This document shows, one piece after another, positions 8,221 through 16,193 of a DNA stretch of 64,000 nt; the stretch's first letter is position 1, and the number at the start of each line of letters is the position of its first letter. Below the pieces are notes generated by a model. That model saw only the letters and a list, made by a program, of their open reading frames with translations, had not been told where the DNA came from and did not search any database. The position numbers were made by a program, and so were the translations under genes. The DNA is taken from contig NZ_FOSG01000005.1 in assembly GCF_900114215.1 (NCBI RefSeq), positions 332,222 through 396,221 of the forward strand, written 5' to 3'. This stretch comes from Streptomyces mangrovi (GTDB lineage: Bacteria; Actinomycetota; Actinomycetes; Streptomycetales; Streptomycetaceae).

Positions 8221-10143
8221 ATGAGCCTTGCCACCGCCTTTCCCGATGTATCCGGCATGCGCGACTACGCCCTCGACTGGGCTCTGGTCGACGTGGAGAC
8301 CTCCGGTCTGGTGGCCCGCCGGGACCGGGTGCTGTCCGTCGCGGTGGTGACCCTCGGTCCGGACGGCGAGCAGACGGGGGAGTTCTCCACCCTGCTCGAC
8401 CCCGGATGCGATCCCGGGCCGGTCCACGTACACGGGCTGACGGCCGGGCGGCTGCGCGGCGCCCCGGTCTTCGAGCAGGTCGCCGAGCGGATCGCCGCCA
8501 TGCTGGAGGGCCGCGTCCTGGTCGCCCACAACGCACAGTTCGACTACGACTTCCTGGCCCACGAGTTCGCCCGGGTGCGCAGGTCCCTGCCGGTCTCGCG
8601 GCGGCTGTGCACCCTGGCGCTGAACCGGCGCGTGGACCCGCCGACCGAGGACCTGCGGCTGGGCACGCTGGCCGCGCACTACGGAGTTCCGCGGCTGCGC
8701 GCCCATGACGCGCTGGACGACACCCGTGTGCTGGCCGGCGTACTGCGCGGCTCCCTGCGGGAGGCGGCCAGGCTCGGTCTGCCCCTGCCGCTCGTGCCCT
8801 GCCCGCCCCGGCAGGACCCGCGGTTCGCGCCGAAGCCCCCCAAGACCCCGTGCGCCTTCCGCAACCCCGGGCGGCTGTCGCCGGGCGGGAAGCTGGTGCA
8901 GGGCATGAAGGTCGCCCTCACCGGGGAGACCGCCGTCTCCCGCGCGGAGCTGACCGAGCGCGCCGTGGCCGCCGGACTGAACGTGGTGACCTCCGTCAGC
9001 CGGCACACCGGCGTCCTGGTCACCAACGCCCCGGCCTCGGGCTCGGCGAAGGCGCGGCGGGCCGTCGCCGAGGGCGTACCCGTCGTCGACGAGCGCACCT
9101 TCCTGCGGATGCTGGACGACGTACGCCCGGGGACGCCGCACGGACAGCCGGCCGCCTCCGTTCCCGCCCCGGCCACCCCGGCCACCCCGGCCACCGCGCC
9201 GCCGGAGTCCGCGCCGGCCACGGCCGACGCACCGGACACGGCGTCCCCGGCCGACACGGCGTCCCCGGCGGACACAGCGGCCGAGCGGACCGCCGGCACC
9301 GCACCCGCCGCACCCCCGCGGCCGAAGCCGAAGCGGGCGAGCGGGCCGCTGGCGGGGCGGCGCGTACTCGCCCTGGGCGGCACCCACCCCCGGGCCGCCG
9401 CCGCCCGCACCCGGATCGTCGAACTGGGCGGAGCCGCGGCGATCAACCTGTCGGCCGGCGTCACCGACGTCGTCCTCCTGCCGGGCGGCGACGGCGACCG
9501 GCGCATGCGCCGGATCACCGCGCTGGAGATCCCCGTACACGGTGCCGACTGGCTCGACGCACCCACCGCCGCCGCCCCGGGCCCGGAGCGGGCCGACAGC
9601 CGGCAGACCCCGCGGGTGCTGCCGAGGGGAGGAGTCGTCGACCTGCCCGGGCAGGACGTGGGCGCCCTGTGGAGCGTCACCGCGTCCTGGGCCCAGCAGA
9701 CGGCCTGCGAGATCGATGTCGTGGCCTTCAGCGTCGACGAGGACGAACAGGTCTCCCGCGACGAGGACTTCGTCTTCTACGGCGCGCCCGAGAACCCCGG
9801 TGGCACCGTGCGGCTCCTCTGCGACGGACCCACCGAGCAGACCGTCACCGTCGACACCGGCACGCTGCCGCCCGCGGTCCGCAAGGTGGTGGTCGCGGCG
9901 GCCGTCGACGGCGAACCGGCCTTCGGCGACGTCGGCGCCGTCCAGATCACCGTGGGCCCGGACGGCGGCACGGCGCCGCTGGCCCAGGCCGTCCTCGACG
10001 CCGCCACCACCGAGCGCACCATGATCCTGGCGGAGATCTACCGCCGCGGCCCCCTCTGGCGCCTGCGCGCCGTCGGCCAGGGCTACGACCACGGCCTGGC
10101 CGAACTCGCCCGCGGCTACGGGGTGGACGTCGCACACGAGTGA
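8221..10143 (+). CDS. DEDDh exonuclease - BRCT - TerD domain fusion
   Basis: This 640-aa protein joins three modules. Residues 18-180 are a DnaQ-like 3'-5' exonuclease with DVETSG (D24, E26), NAQFD (D108) and HDALDD (H162, D167), which completes the DEDDh set. Residues about 228-305 are a BRCT domain (MKVALTGETAVSR...), followed by a Pro/Ala/Thr linker and a second BRCT-like repeat (about 375-445, RRVLALGGTHPRAAAARTRI). Residues 460-636 are a TerD-type domain with GALWSVTASWAQ, the acidic VAFSVDEDEQV loop (likely Ca-binding) and an AEIYRRGPLWRLRAVGQGY ending. TerD proteins act in tellurite and phage-stress responses. The combination suggests a stress-regulated DNA end-processing enzyme. The ATG at 8221 directly precedes the exonuclease fold. 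Confidence 0.85.
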   Translation: MSLATAFPDVSGMRDYALDWALVDVETSGLVARRDRVLSVAVVTLGPDGEQTGEFSTLLDPGCDPGPVHVHGLTAGRLRGAPVFEQVAERIAAMLEGRVLVAHNAQFDYDFLAHEFARVRRSLPVSRRLCTLALNRRVDPPTEDLRLGTLAAHYGVPRLRAHDALDDTRVLAGVLRGSLREAARLGLPLPLVPCPPRQDPRFAPKPPKTPCAFRNPGRLSPGGKLVQGMKVALTGETAVSRAELTERAVAAGLNVVTSVSRHTGVLVTNAPASGSAKARRAVAEGVPVVDERTFLRMLDDVRPGTPHGQPAASVPAPATPATPATAPPESAPATADAPDTASPADTASPADTAAERTAGTAPAAPPRPKPKRASGPLAGRRVLALGGTHPRAAAARTRIVELGGAAAINLSAGVTDVVLLPGGDGDRRMRRITALEIPVHGADWLDAPTAAAPGPERADSRQTPRVLPRGGVVDLPGQDVGALWSVTASWAQQTACEIDVVAFSVDEDEQVSRDEDFVFYGAPENPGGTVRLLCDGPTEQTVTVDTGTLPPAVRKVVVAAAVDGEPAFGDVGAVQITVGPDGGTAPLAQAVLDAATTERTMILAEIYRRGPLWRLRAVGQGYDHGLAELARGYGVDVAHE

Positions 10144-10174
10144 GCGCGTGCCGCCCCGCGCCCGTCCTCACCCT

Positions 10175-10609
10175 TCACAGGGCGATCTCCGCCCAGACCG
10201 TCTTGCCCGGCCCGCAGCGGTCGCGCACCCCCCAGCGGTCCGCGACCGCCTCGACCAGCAGCAGTCCCCTGCCACGCTCCTCCGAACCGGCTTCGGCACA
10301 CACAAGGGGCAGGGGGCGCCCCGGGTGGGTGTCGGACACCTCGACGCGTAACACGCCTCCCCCGCCGTCGTACACGAGCACCAACTCGAAGTCCCGCCCG
10401 GGGACGCGGCCGTGCAGTACGGCGTTGGCCGCCAGCTCGGCGACGGCGAGCGCGGCGGCGTCGAAGACGGCCGTGCCGCGCGGGATGCCCCAGACGGTGA
10501 ACTGGTGCGCGGCGAGCAGCCGGGCCAGCCGCGCACCGCGCCGGGTAGCGGAGAAACGCTGGGCGAACGTACGTACGGTGACGGGCGGTTGGGGGTGCTG
10601 GACTGTCAT
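10175..10609 (-). CDS. SpoIIAB/RsbW-like ATP-binding regulator (copy A)
   Basis: This 144-aa protein has a single GHKL/HATPase_c fold: N-box ELAANAVLHG, G1-like VSDTHPGRP and G2-like ERGRGLLLVEAVADRWG. Streptomyces has dozens of such small ATPases, and those characterised act as anti-sigma factors or serine kinases. It is transcribed divergently from an HTH/DUF5753 gene with a 181-nt shared upstream region, an arrangement repeated at 33.9-35.7 kb. The ATG at 10609 begins MTVQHPQPPVTV; the open frame continues upstream but that sequence is not family-like. Its target is unknown. Confidence 0.85.
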   Translation of the reverse strand: MTVQHPQPPVTVRTFAQRFSATRRGARLARLLAAHQFTVWGIPRGTAVFDAAALAVAELAANAVLHGRVPGRDFELVLVYDGGGGVLRVEVSDTHPGRPLPLVCAEAGSEERGRGLLLVEAVADRWGVRDRCGPGKTVWAEIAL

Positions 10610-10790
10610 GGCGGCCAGCGTTCCGCCGCGAATCGCCTGCTCGGCAGGGCCGGAGCCAGTACAGATCCCGCTGTACCAGCGGAACCGGTGGACTGGGTCG
10701 GTCACGGGGCGTGACGATGACGAGTCTGTGACGTTGGGCAATGGGACGGGCACTTCTTGTTGCGGACGCGGGTACGGGGGGCGGTTTTCC

Positions 10791-11660
10791 ATGGCGGCGG
10801 ACAACGACGGCGGAGCCGGGAACGGCGGAAACGGCGGTGGGAACGGCGGGCTGGAGCTGTCCGACAGCCTCAAGACCTTCGGGGCCGTACTGAAGGTCCT
10901 GCGGGAGGAAGCACGGCTGACGCAGGAGGAGTTCGCCCCGCGCGTCCGGTACTCCCCGCACTACGTCGCCAAGATCGAGCAGGGCAAGCGGTTCCCGCCC
11001 AGGGACCTCGTCGCACGCGCGGAGGATCCCCTCGGCCCCATCGCCGCCCGCGTCCTCGCGGCGGCCGCCCGCAGCCTGACCCGGCGGGCGGGCCTCGCCT
11101 CGTGGTTCCACCAGTGGGCCGGTATCGAGGAGGAGGCGCTGTCGCTGTACACGTACGAGTCGAGCGTCATCCCTGGGCTGTTGCAGCCGGAACCCTACAT
11201 CCGGGCGATCTTCGAGCGCCGCCTTCCACTCCTGACGGAGGACGTCTTCGAACGCCAGGTGGCGGCTCGTCTGGCCAGGCAGCAACTAATCGTGGAACGC
11301 CCGGACACGATGTTCTCCTTCGTGATCGAACAGGCGCTCCTGGAACGCCACTTCGGAGGTCCCGACACCACACGGACCCTTCTCGATCACCTTCTGGAAC
11401 AGGGACGCCGCCGCAACGTGGAGATCCAGATCATGCCGCTGCGGCAGGAGGACCACTCGGGATTCGAGGGGCCGATGCGCCTGGCTGAGACGGCGGACAA
11501 CCGATGGGTCGGATACGTCGAAGCGCACGACAGCAGTGCGCTGATCACCGACCCGAAAGCCGTCAGTGCCATGCTCCAGCGCTATGGCAAGATGCGCTCA
11601 CAGGCTCTGAGCCACCAGGCCACCACGAGCCTGCTGGAGCAGATGCGAGGAGCGCTATGA
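10791..11660 (+). CDS. HTH (XRE) / DUF5753 transcriptional regulator (copy A)
   Basis: This 289-aa regulator has a Gly/Asn-rich N-terminal tail, an XRE helix-turn-helix (about residues 30-85, LREEARLTQEEFAPRVRYSP then IEQGKRFPP) and a DUF5753 domain (SSVIPGLLQPEPYIRAIFERR; FVIEQALLERHFGG; IQIMPLRQEDHSG). Proteins of this class typically pair with a downstream DUF397 protein, and the stop overlaps the DUF397 start as ATGA. ATG at 10791 is the first plausible start. Such pairs act as developmental or antibiotic regulators, or behave like antitoxin-toxin pairs, but the targets here cannot be inferred. Confidence 0.9.
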   Translation: MAADNDGGAGNGGNGGGNGGLELSDSLKTFGAVLKVLREEARLTQEEFAPRVRYSPHYVAKIEQGKRFPPRDLVARAEDPLGPIAARVLAAAARSLTRRAGLASWFHQWAGIEEEALSLYTYESSVIPGLLQPEPYIRAIFERRLPLLTEDVFERQVAARLARQQLIVERPDTMFSFVIEQALLERHFGGPDTTRTLLDHLLEQGRRRNVEIQIMPLRQEDHSGFEGPMRLAETADNRWVGYVEAHDSSALITDPKAVSAMLQRYGKMRSQALSHQATTSLLEQMRGAL

Positions 11661-11848
11661 GCACCACTGAACCGCACTGGTTCAAGAGCAGCTACAGCGG
11701 CGGCGGGGGCGGCGACTGCGTCGAGGTGGCGGTACAGCCTGCGACGGTCCTCGTCCGGGACTCCAAGGACACGCAGCGGCAGCCGCTGTCCGTGTCCCCT
11801 GCCGCCTGGTCGGCCTTCACCACCCACGCGGCGGGCTCACGTCCCTGA
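11657..11848 (+). CDS. DUF397 domain protein (copy A)
   Basis: This 63-aa protein contains the family's features: WFKSSYSGGGGGDCVEVAV near the N-terminus, VLVRDSKD in the middle and SPAAWSAFT at the end. It is translationally coupled (ATGA) to the HTH/DUF5753 gene. DUF397 partners such as the Scr1/BldB-like sets modulate the regulator. A strong palindrome 6 nt beyond the stop ends the unit. Confidence 0.9.
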   Translation: MSTTEPHWFKSSYSGGGGGDCVEVAVQPATVLVRDSKDTQRQPLSVSPAAWSAFTTHAAGSRP

Positions 11849-11878
11849 ACCCGTGAACGGTTGGTGGGGCGGCGCGTA
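11792..11878. repeat. Direct repeat, DUF397 tail to palindrome arm, copy A (partner 35892-35977)
   Basis: About 87 nt matching 35892-35977, same orientation, including the left arm of the 48-nt palindrome. Confidence 0.7.
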
Positions 11879-11902
11879 TACGCGCCGCCCCACCAACCGT
11901 TC
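11855..11902. terminator. Perfect 48-nt palindrome, bidirectional terminator
   Basis: Two 24-nt arms (11855-11878 and 11879-11902) are exact reverse complements with no spacer. The element lies between the DUF397 stop (11848) and the stop of the leftward pglX relic (11907), so it can serve both. The left arm recurs at 35954-35977 after a DUF397 remnant, with the right arm decayed. Confidence 0.8.
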
Positions 11903-11906
11903 GGGG

Positions 11907-12495
11907 CTACTCCCCGTCCGGCGCGGCCTTCCTGGCCGGCTTACGTCCGCGCTGCTTCCTCACCGGACGCCAGGCAGCCAACTCCTGCTCGCCCACCTGA
12001 TTCCTGCGGAGCAGGTTCTCGTACTCCGCCTCCAGCTCGTCCGCTGGTACGTCGCCCCACTCGTCGTCGTACTCGCCGTGCCACTGCTTGGCCCACGGCA
12101 TGACCTCACGCAGTCCGGCGAGCAGCGGAACGATCCGCTCAGTGCTCCAGTGCCGGGCCTCGGCCTCGGCCAGCCGTTCGCCGGGGCCGGCGATGAACGG
12201 CTCGTCGATCAGCCCGTTGTCCTCGCAGAACCGCACGAAGACGCACCCGAGCACCCAGGCGGCGGCCGACTGCCGCACCCGCTCGTCGCGCCACATCCCG
12301 TAAGGGGCCGCCGCGCGGCGCCTCCCTGGCCTTGCGGTACTCGCCCTCCAGGCGGGTGTGGAACTCCTCGGACCCGGCGCGTTCGCGCAGGTCGTCCTCC
12401 AGGGCGGTCACCTGCCGCTTCAGGTCCTTGAGCAGGGCTCCCCTGTCCACACCGGCGTCCACGCCGGTGTCCGCACCGGCCGTCGTCTCCGTCAC
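11907..12495 (-). pseudogene. pglX: BREX type 2 methyltransferase pglX, frameshifted and internally deleted
   Basis: Reading leftward from GTG at 12495 (AAGGA ribosome site), the first 60 codons read VTETTAGADTG...LLKDLKRQVTALEDDLRERAGSEEF...EYRKAREA, as at the start of Streptomyces PglX. Homology then moves to another frame near 12305-12325 and continues AAPYGMWRDERVRQSAAAWVLGCVFVRFCEDNGLIDEPF, split here for length. After AEAR it jumps to a PglX-like tail, LAGLREVMPWAKQWHGEYDD...LAAWRPVRKQRGRK, ending at TAG 11907. About 1000 residues, including the SAM-binding and NPPY region, are missing, so no methylation activity is expected. PglX normally modifies host DNA in phage-growth-limitation/BREX-2 systems. 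The assignment is from recalled family sequence, not a search. Confidence 0.7.
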
Positions 12496-12652
12496 AGTCC
12501 GTTTCCTTCTCGCTCCGCCGCGCCGTCCCCGCATGCCCTGCGGCTCGGCCCCAATCCTGCCAGCCGCCGCCCTTCGCCGAAGCCCCCGCATACGGCGGAG
12601 GGGGCGCCGTACGGCGCCCCCTCCGCCACCGCCCCGGCGGCACGCACCGCGG

Positions 12653-13183
12653 CTACTCCTCACAGCCCGTCTCCTCCATGCCCACTGGCAGGTACGCCTC
12701 GGCGAAGCGTTCGAGCTCCTCACGCCAGCCGTCTGGCTCGGACACGTCGAAGCGCTCGACGGAGACGTCCAGGATGTAGTGGCCTTCCTTCCCCTGATAC
12801 GTGCACGGGTTGACCGAGAGCGCCATGCCGTCAGAGACGACCGTGTCCGCGCCGAAGGACGCCTTCTTCGGGTTGACGAAACGACTGGGATTCTCCGCCG
12901 CGAACTTCATGGCGTCGATCTCCCCACCGTCCCGGTATTCGCGGATGCCCAGTTCCGTCCGCCCGTCGACGGACAACAGGCATCTCGTCATGTCGTCCCC
13001 GATGGGGGTCACCTCCGCCTCGAACTTCTCGCCCTCCGGCAGCAGCGGACGCAGAAGTCCGGGGTCGATCTTCCTGCCGCAGACCTCCTGCGGCACCGTG
13101 TAGCCCTCCGAGCCGCCGCACGCGGACAGGGACGCCACCAGAACGACTGCGGACAGCGCCGTCGTCCTCGGCCCGCGATACAT
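12653..13183 (-). CDS. Lipoprotein, third gene of WXG-type cassette 1
   Basis: This 176-aa protein begins MYRGPRTTALSAVVLVASLSAC, a signal peptide with lipobox LSAC, so the mature protein is probably anchored by lipid at Cys22 or nearby. The exported part has conserved VCGRKIDPGLLRPLLPEGEKF, DDMTRCLLSV and NPCTYQGKEGHYILDVSVERF. The same pattern of Cys and LLP/GEK-like positions appears in the membrane protein at 38885-39508, so both probably belong to one family. ATG 13183 is chosen because GGGGA lies 8 nt before it and the upstream gene ends at 13188; ATG 13198 is possible. Function unknown; partner of the large WXG-type protein by position. Confidence 0.8.
   Translation of the reverse strand: MYRGPRTTALSAVVLVASLSACGGSEGYTVPQEVCGRKIDPGLLRPLLPEGEKFEAEVTPIGDDMTRCLLSVDGRTELGIREYRDGGEIDAMKFAAENPSRFVNPKKASFGADTVVSDGMALSVNPCTYQGKEGHYILDVSVERFDVSEPDGWREELERFAEAYLPVGMEETGCEE
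12692..12828. repeat. Direct repeat within lipoprotein gene (partner 35993-36129)
   Basis: About 137 nt matching the lipoprotein fragment at 35993-36129, same orientation; part of the evidence for two related island modules. Confidence 0.65.
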
Positions 13184-13187
13184 TCCG

Positions 13188-15254
13188 CTAGTCCCCATTC
13201 TTCCCCGCCAGCCCCTTGGCACGGTTGTTCCCGTCGTACGCCGCTCCGCCTATCTCGTGCTGCAGACTGTATTCCGTTCCCGCGTCAGGGTGGTCGGGGT
13301 TGGCTTCGGCCCACAGTTGCGCCAGTGCTTTGAGCTGTATCTCGCGCACCCGGAAGTTCTCCCCGTTCTCCCGGCTGATCTCGTCGTCGATGCGCCTCTG
13401 CTCCTCCAATTGCCAGGAGTACGCCATCGCGTCCACACCGCGCTGGGCCGCGTCGCCGACGACGGGGATGAAGTTCGCCGCACCGCCGACGAGGTGGTAG
13501 CCCCACTTGGCGTCCCAGGAGGGGTCGTCCTTGTCGGTGTCCAGAGCCTGGTAGCGGGCCTCTTCGAGGAATCCGGTCGTGTGGCCGGCGCGCAGCAGGG
13601 TCTCCTTCGGGTCATCGGGAGTGCCCACGTTGATGTCCCGGCCCATCTCCCGGAGCAACCCCTCGTTGAGGATTCCGTACGCCTCCTGGTCGCGGGACAC
13701 CTGCTTGCTGACCTCCAGCAGTTGCTTCCTGTCCAGCGGGCTCTCGTACGGGTCGAGGCTGCTGGCCGCCTGGTGCACGGTGTCCGAGTGGTTGGCGAGG
13801 ACCTTGGCCATGTCGTCGCGGATCTCCGGCGGGAAGTCGTCGCCCGTCGCCGACAGGTACTTCAGTGAACGCTCCAGGACCGCGCCGTGCTGGTCCGTGT
13901 GCGGCACGAAGGCCGCTGTGTCGTCGTGGGGGTCGATGCCGGTGGCCGCCGCGAAGAGCGCGTCGCCGATGGCCTCGCGGGCCGCGAAGGGCGGGTCCTG
14001 CCCGATGCCGTCGGGGAAACCCTCCCGTTCCTCGAGCACGTACTGGGCGTTGTCCTGCGGGTGCGTGGAGGTGAAGAACTCGGTGGACGCCTCGGGGTTG
14101 CGGCTGAGCGCCGTCATGAAGCCGGTCATCGGGTCTCGGCCCAGGTCGTTGTCGGCGCCGCCCGGGTTGAGGATGGTGTGCCCGGAGGTGAGGCCCTGCC
14201 AGTGGCCTCTCGGCAGGCCCATCTCCTTCTCCCGCTCGACCAGGGCGTCGCCGTAGTCGTTGAGGAAGTCCTTGTCGTACGTGCCGTGGTGCATCAGGTT
14301 GCTCATGACCTGGAAGCCGTACGGATTGCCCTGGGTGGGGATGTCCAGTTGCCTGGGCCCGAGTTCGATGACCTCCTTCTTCCACGCCCGCATGGCGGGA
14401 CTGTCGCTGTGCGACGCCTCGGCCAGGACGACGCTGAGATTCTCCTGTGCCTCCTTCAGCTCCTCGATCCGCTCGTCGCTGAAGGGACCGCCCTGCCGGG
14501 GGTCGTTGAGGTTCGCGTAGAACTCCAGGAAACCCTTGCCGCCCATGCCGGTCGCGAACCGCTCGGCGAAGGCCGGGTTGTCCATGTTCTCGGCCACGTG
14601 ATCGTTGAACCGCTTGAGTTCGGCGTCCGTCATGGACGATCCCTTGGACGCCATCTCAAGAGCCTTCTCGGCCTCCTTGACACCCTGCTGGTCCCGGTAG
14701 TCCCGCAGGGAGGAGTAACTGTCGCTGCCGAAGTCGTACGGGTGCCCGGCGACGAGGGACCGCAGTACGGCGGCCATCGTCTCGTCCGCCTGGCTCGCCT
14801 TGTCGACCGCCTGGCTGATCTGGTCCCGCACGGAGTTCAACGTCTCCTGCGTGGGCCCGGGGTCGGTGTTGCCCTCGCCGCGCCGGTCGGGATGCACGGA
14901 GCGGGCGACGACGCCGTTGGGCCAGACGGTCACACCCTCCGGGGGGTTGTCGACGATCCGCTTCAGGTCGTCCCGGGCCGCCTTGATGGTGTCGTGGCCG
15001 TCCCGCAGGACGTCACGGATGCTGGTCGCCTGGGTGACCGCGTCCTGGAACTCCTTGACGGTCTTGTCCACGAACGTCCGCGTGACGGCGGCGTTCTCCC
15101 CCTCCCAGTCCGCCTTGTCCGACTTCGCCTTCATGTCGTTCCTGGCTTCGTCTGACAGCTTCTCCAGCTTGGTGACGGTCGTCGTCCAGTCCGTGACCGC
15201 ATCACCGAGCTTGCCCAGCCGGACGTGCAGCACGTCCTCGAACTTCGGTCCCAT
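13188..15254 (-). CDS. Large WXG100-like protein of cassette 1 (DUF6571-like)
   Basis: This 688-aa protein has an N-terminal helical hairpin with W50-E-G (KADWEGENAAVTRTF) followed by a second helix, the pattern of WXG100/ESX substrates. The remaining 550 residues are mostly helical and share blocks with the 725-aa protein at 36687-38864, such as (S/N)LM(H/G)HG.(Y/F)D..FL..YG, DPMTGFMTALSRNPEAS and AREAIGDAL. Near residues 600-615 is a short hydrophobic stretch (GGAANFIPVVGDAA). The C-termini of the two paralogues are unrelated, as in polymorphic toxins with a shared trunk. The family label is tentative. It lies 28 nt after a small helical gene and 4 nt before a lipoprotein. Confidence 0.75.
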   Translation of the reverse strand: MGPKFEDVLHVRLGKLGDAVTDWTTTVTKLEKLSDEARNDMKAKSDKADWEGENAAVTRTFVDKTVKEFQDAVTQATSIRDVLRDGHDTIKAARDDLKRIVDNPPEGVTVWPNGVVARSVHPDRRGEGNTDPGPTQETLNSVRDQISQAVDKASQADETMAAVLRSLVAGHPYDFGSDSYSSLRDYRDQQGVKEAEKALEMASKGSSMTDAELKRFNDHVAENMDNPAFAERFATGMGGKGFLEFYANLNDPRQGGPFSDERIEELKEAQENLSVVLAEASHSDSPAMRAWKKEVIELGPRQLDIPTQGNPYGFQVMSNLMHHGTYDKDFLNDYGDALVEREKEMGLPRGHWQGLTSGHTILNPGGADNDLGRDPMTGFMTALSRNPEASTEFFTSTHPQDNAQYVLEEREGFPDGIGQDPPFAAREAIGDALFAAATGIDPHDDTAAFVPHTDQHGAVLERSLKYLSATGDDFPPEIRDDMAKVLANHSDTVHQAASSLDPYESPLDRKQLLEVSKQVSRDQEAYGILNEGLLREMGRDINVGTPDDPKETLLRAGHTTGFLEEARYQALDTDKDDPSWDAKWGYHLVGGAANFIPVVGDAAQRGVDAMAYSWQLEEQRRIDDEISRENGENFRVREIQLKALAQLWAEANPDHPDAGTEYSLQHEIGGAAYDGNNRAKGLAGKNGD

Positions 15255-15282
15255 TCCTGCCTGCTTCCTCCTGCCGGGTCCG

Positions 15283-15741
15283 TCAGCGGTAGTAGTCGCT
15301 GATGCGGGACGGGTTCATCAGCTGTCCCTGGAGGTTGCGCATCCCGGTCTCGATCTTCTCCTCTTCCGCTCCGTAGCTCCTGGAGGAGAAGTCCAGGTGG
15401 TTGGAGATGTGCGCGCAGGCCTCCAGCAACGTGCCGACCTGCGTCTCCCAGGTCTCCGCGACCTTGGACAGCGCGGCGCCCGAGGTGAAGTTGTCCCCGC
15501 TCAACTGGGTGCCGGCGCTCTTGCCGGCCGATACGGGATGCTTGCCGTCCGCCTTCAGGCCGGTGTGGAGTCCGTGCGCGGCGCGGCCGATCAGTCCGAG
15601 GTCGTCCTGCTTGACGGTGAGGCCGCCCTGACCGCCACCGTCTCCGCCACCCCCGCCGTCGAGTCGGTTCAACCGTGTCTGCGCAGAACGTTCCTGACTG
15701 GCCTTCGCCACCAACTGCGCCCACTCGTCATCGAACGACAC
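15283..15741 (-). CDS. Small helical partner protein of WXG-type cassette 1
   Basis: This 152-aa protein starts at GTG 15741 (GGGGAGC upstream) with SFDDEWAQLVAKASQERSAQTRLNRLDGGGG. It has a Gly-rich hinge, then LTVKQDDLGLIGRAAHGL and a conserved helix ACAHISNHLDFS. The paralogue at 36229 matches over its full length (SFDDEWNRLV, TQTRLNQLDGGGG, ACGHISNHLEYS). Size, lack of a signal peptide and helix-turn-helix character resemble WXG100-type or chaperone-like partners of ESX substrates. Function is unknown. Confidence 0.75.
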   Translation of the reverse strand: MSFDDEWAQLVAKASQERSAQTRLNRLDGGGGGDGGGQGGLTVKQDDLGLIGRAAHGLHTGLKADGKHPVSAGKSAGTQLSGDNFTSGAALSKVAETWETQVGTLLEACAHISNHLDFSSRSYGAEEEKIETGMRNLQGQLMNPSRISDYYR

Positions 15742-15840
15742 GCGCCGCTCCCCTTCCCTGCTCGGTTCACAGTCCGCTACCGGATGCTTACGCTACTGCG
15801 GGACACGAGACCGGATCCGACCGGGTGAAGGGGTATCGAG

Positions 15841-16065
15841 GTGGGCGGTAGCGTGCCTTCCCCGCCCCGGCGCGGGACGGACGGAAGACCGGATGCCGTC
15901 GCCCACTCCGGCTTCGCCGCGAGGTCGGCGCTGCTGGTCACCGGCGTCTCCATGCTGCTGACCCGGAGGTTCGTGAGGGCCGGGCGGCTGCGCCGGTGGT
16001 GGTACGCGCTCCCCGTGCTCCTGGGCCCGGTCACACTGCTGCGGCTGACCGTCCTCGCGCCCTGA
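15841..16065 (+). pseudogene. Remnant of a small membrane protein gene
   Basis: The frame carries AHSGFAARSALLVTGVSMLLTRRFVRAGRLRRWWYALPVLL and LLRLTVLAP, matching the fragment at 39505-39800. That fragment keeps an upstream transmembrane segment that is absent here, so this copy looks 5'-truncated. Two hydrophobic segments remain. An expressed 74-residue protein cannot be excluded. Confidence 0.55.
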
Positions 16066-16066
16066 G
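15895..16066. repeat. Direct repeat, 3' part of island module, copy A (partner 39633-39803)
   Basis: About 172 nt align without large gaps to 39633-39803 in the same orientation, including an almost unchanged block encoding RFVRAGRLRRWWYALPVL. Confidence 0.75.
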
Positions 16067-16090
16067 GCCGACACCGCCACGGGCGGCGCC

Positions 16091-16122
16091 GAAGGTCCCG
16101 TCCGGGTCACGATCCGCGCCCG
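16091..16122. repeat. 32-nt direct repeat, copy A (partner 39927-39958)
   Basis: GAAGGTCCCGT then CGGGTCACGATCCGCGCCCG is shared with 39927-39958 with one substitution (C or A at position 12). It marks the outer end of both modules. Confidence 0.8.
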
Positions 16123-16193
16123 CACCCGTCCGAGGCGGGCCGTGTGTTGTGAGAGTTCGGAGGCAGGATGCCCAGCCTTTGTAAGGTGGCCGA

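Noticed and set aside
9150..9320. Repetitive CCGGCCAC-like stretch in the exonuclease-TerD gene
   Set aside because: It is a Pro/Ala/Thr interdomain linker, a usual source of short repeats in GC-rich genes.
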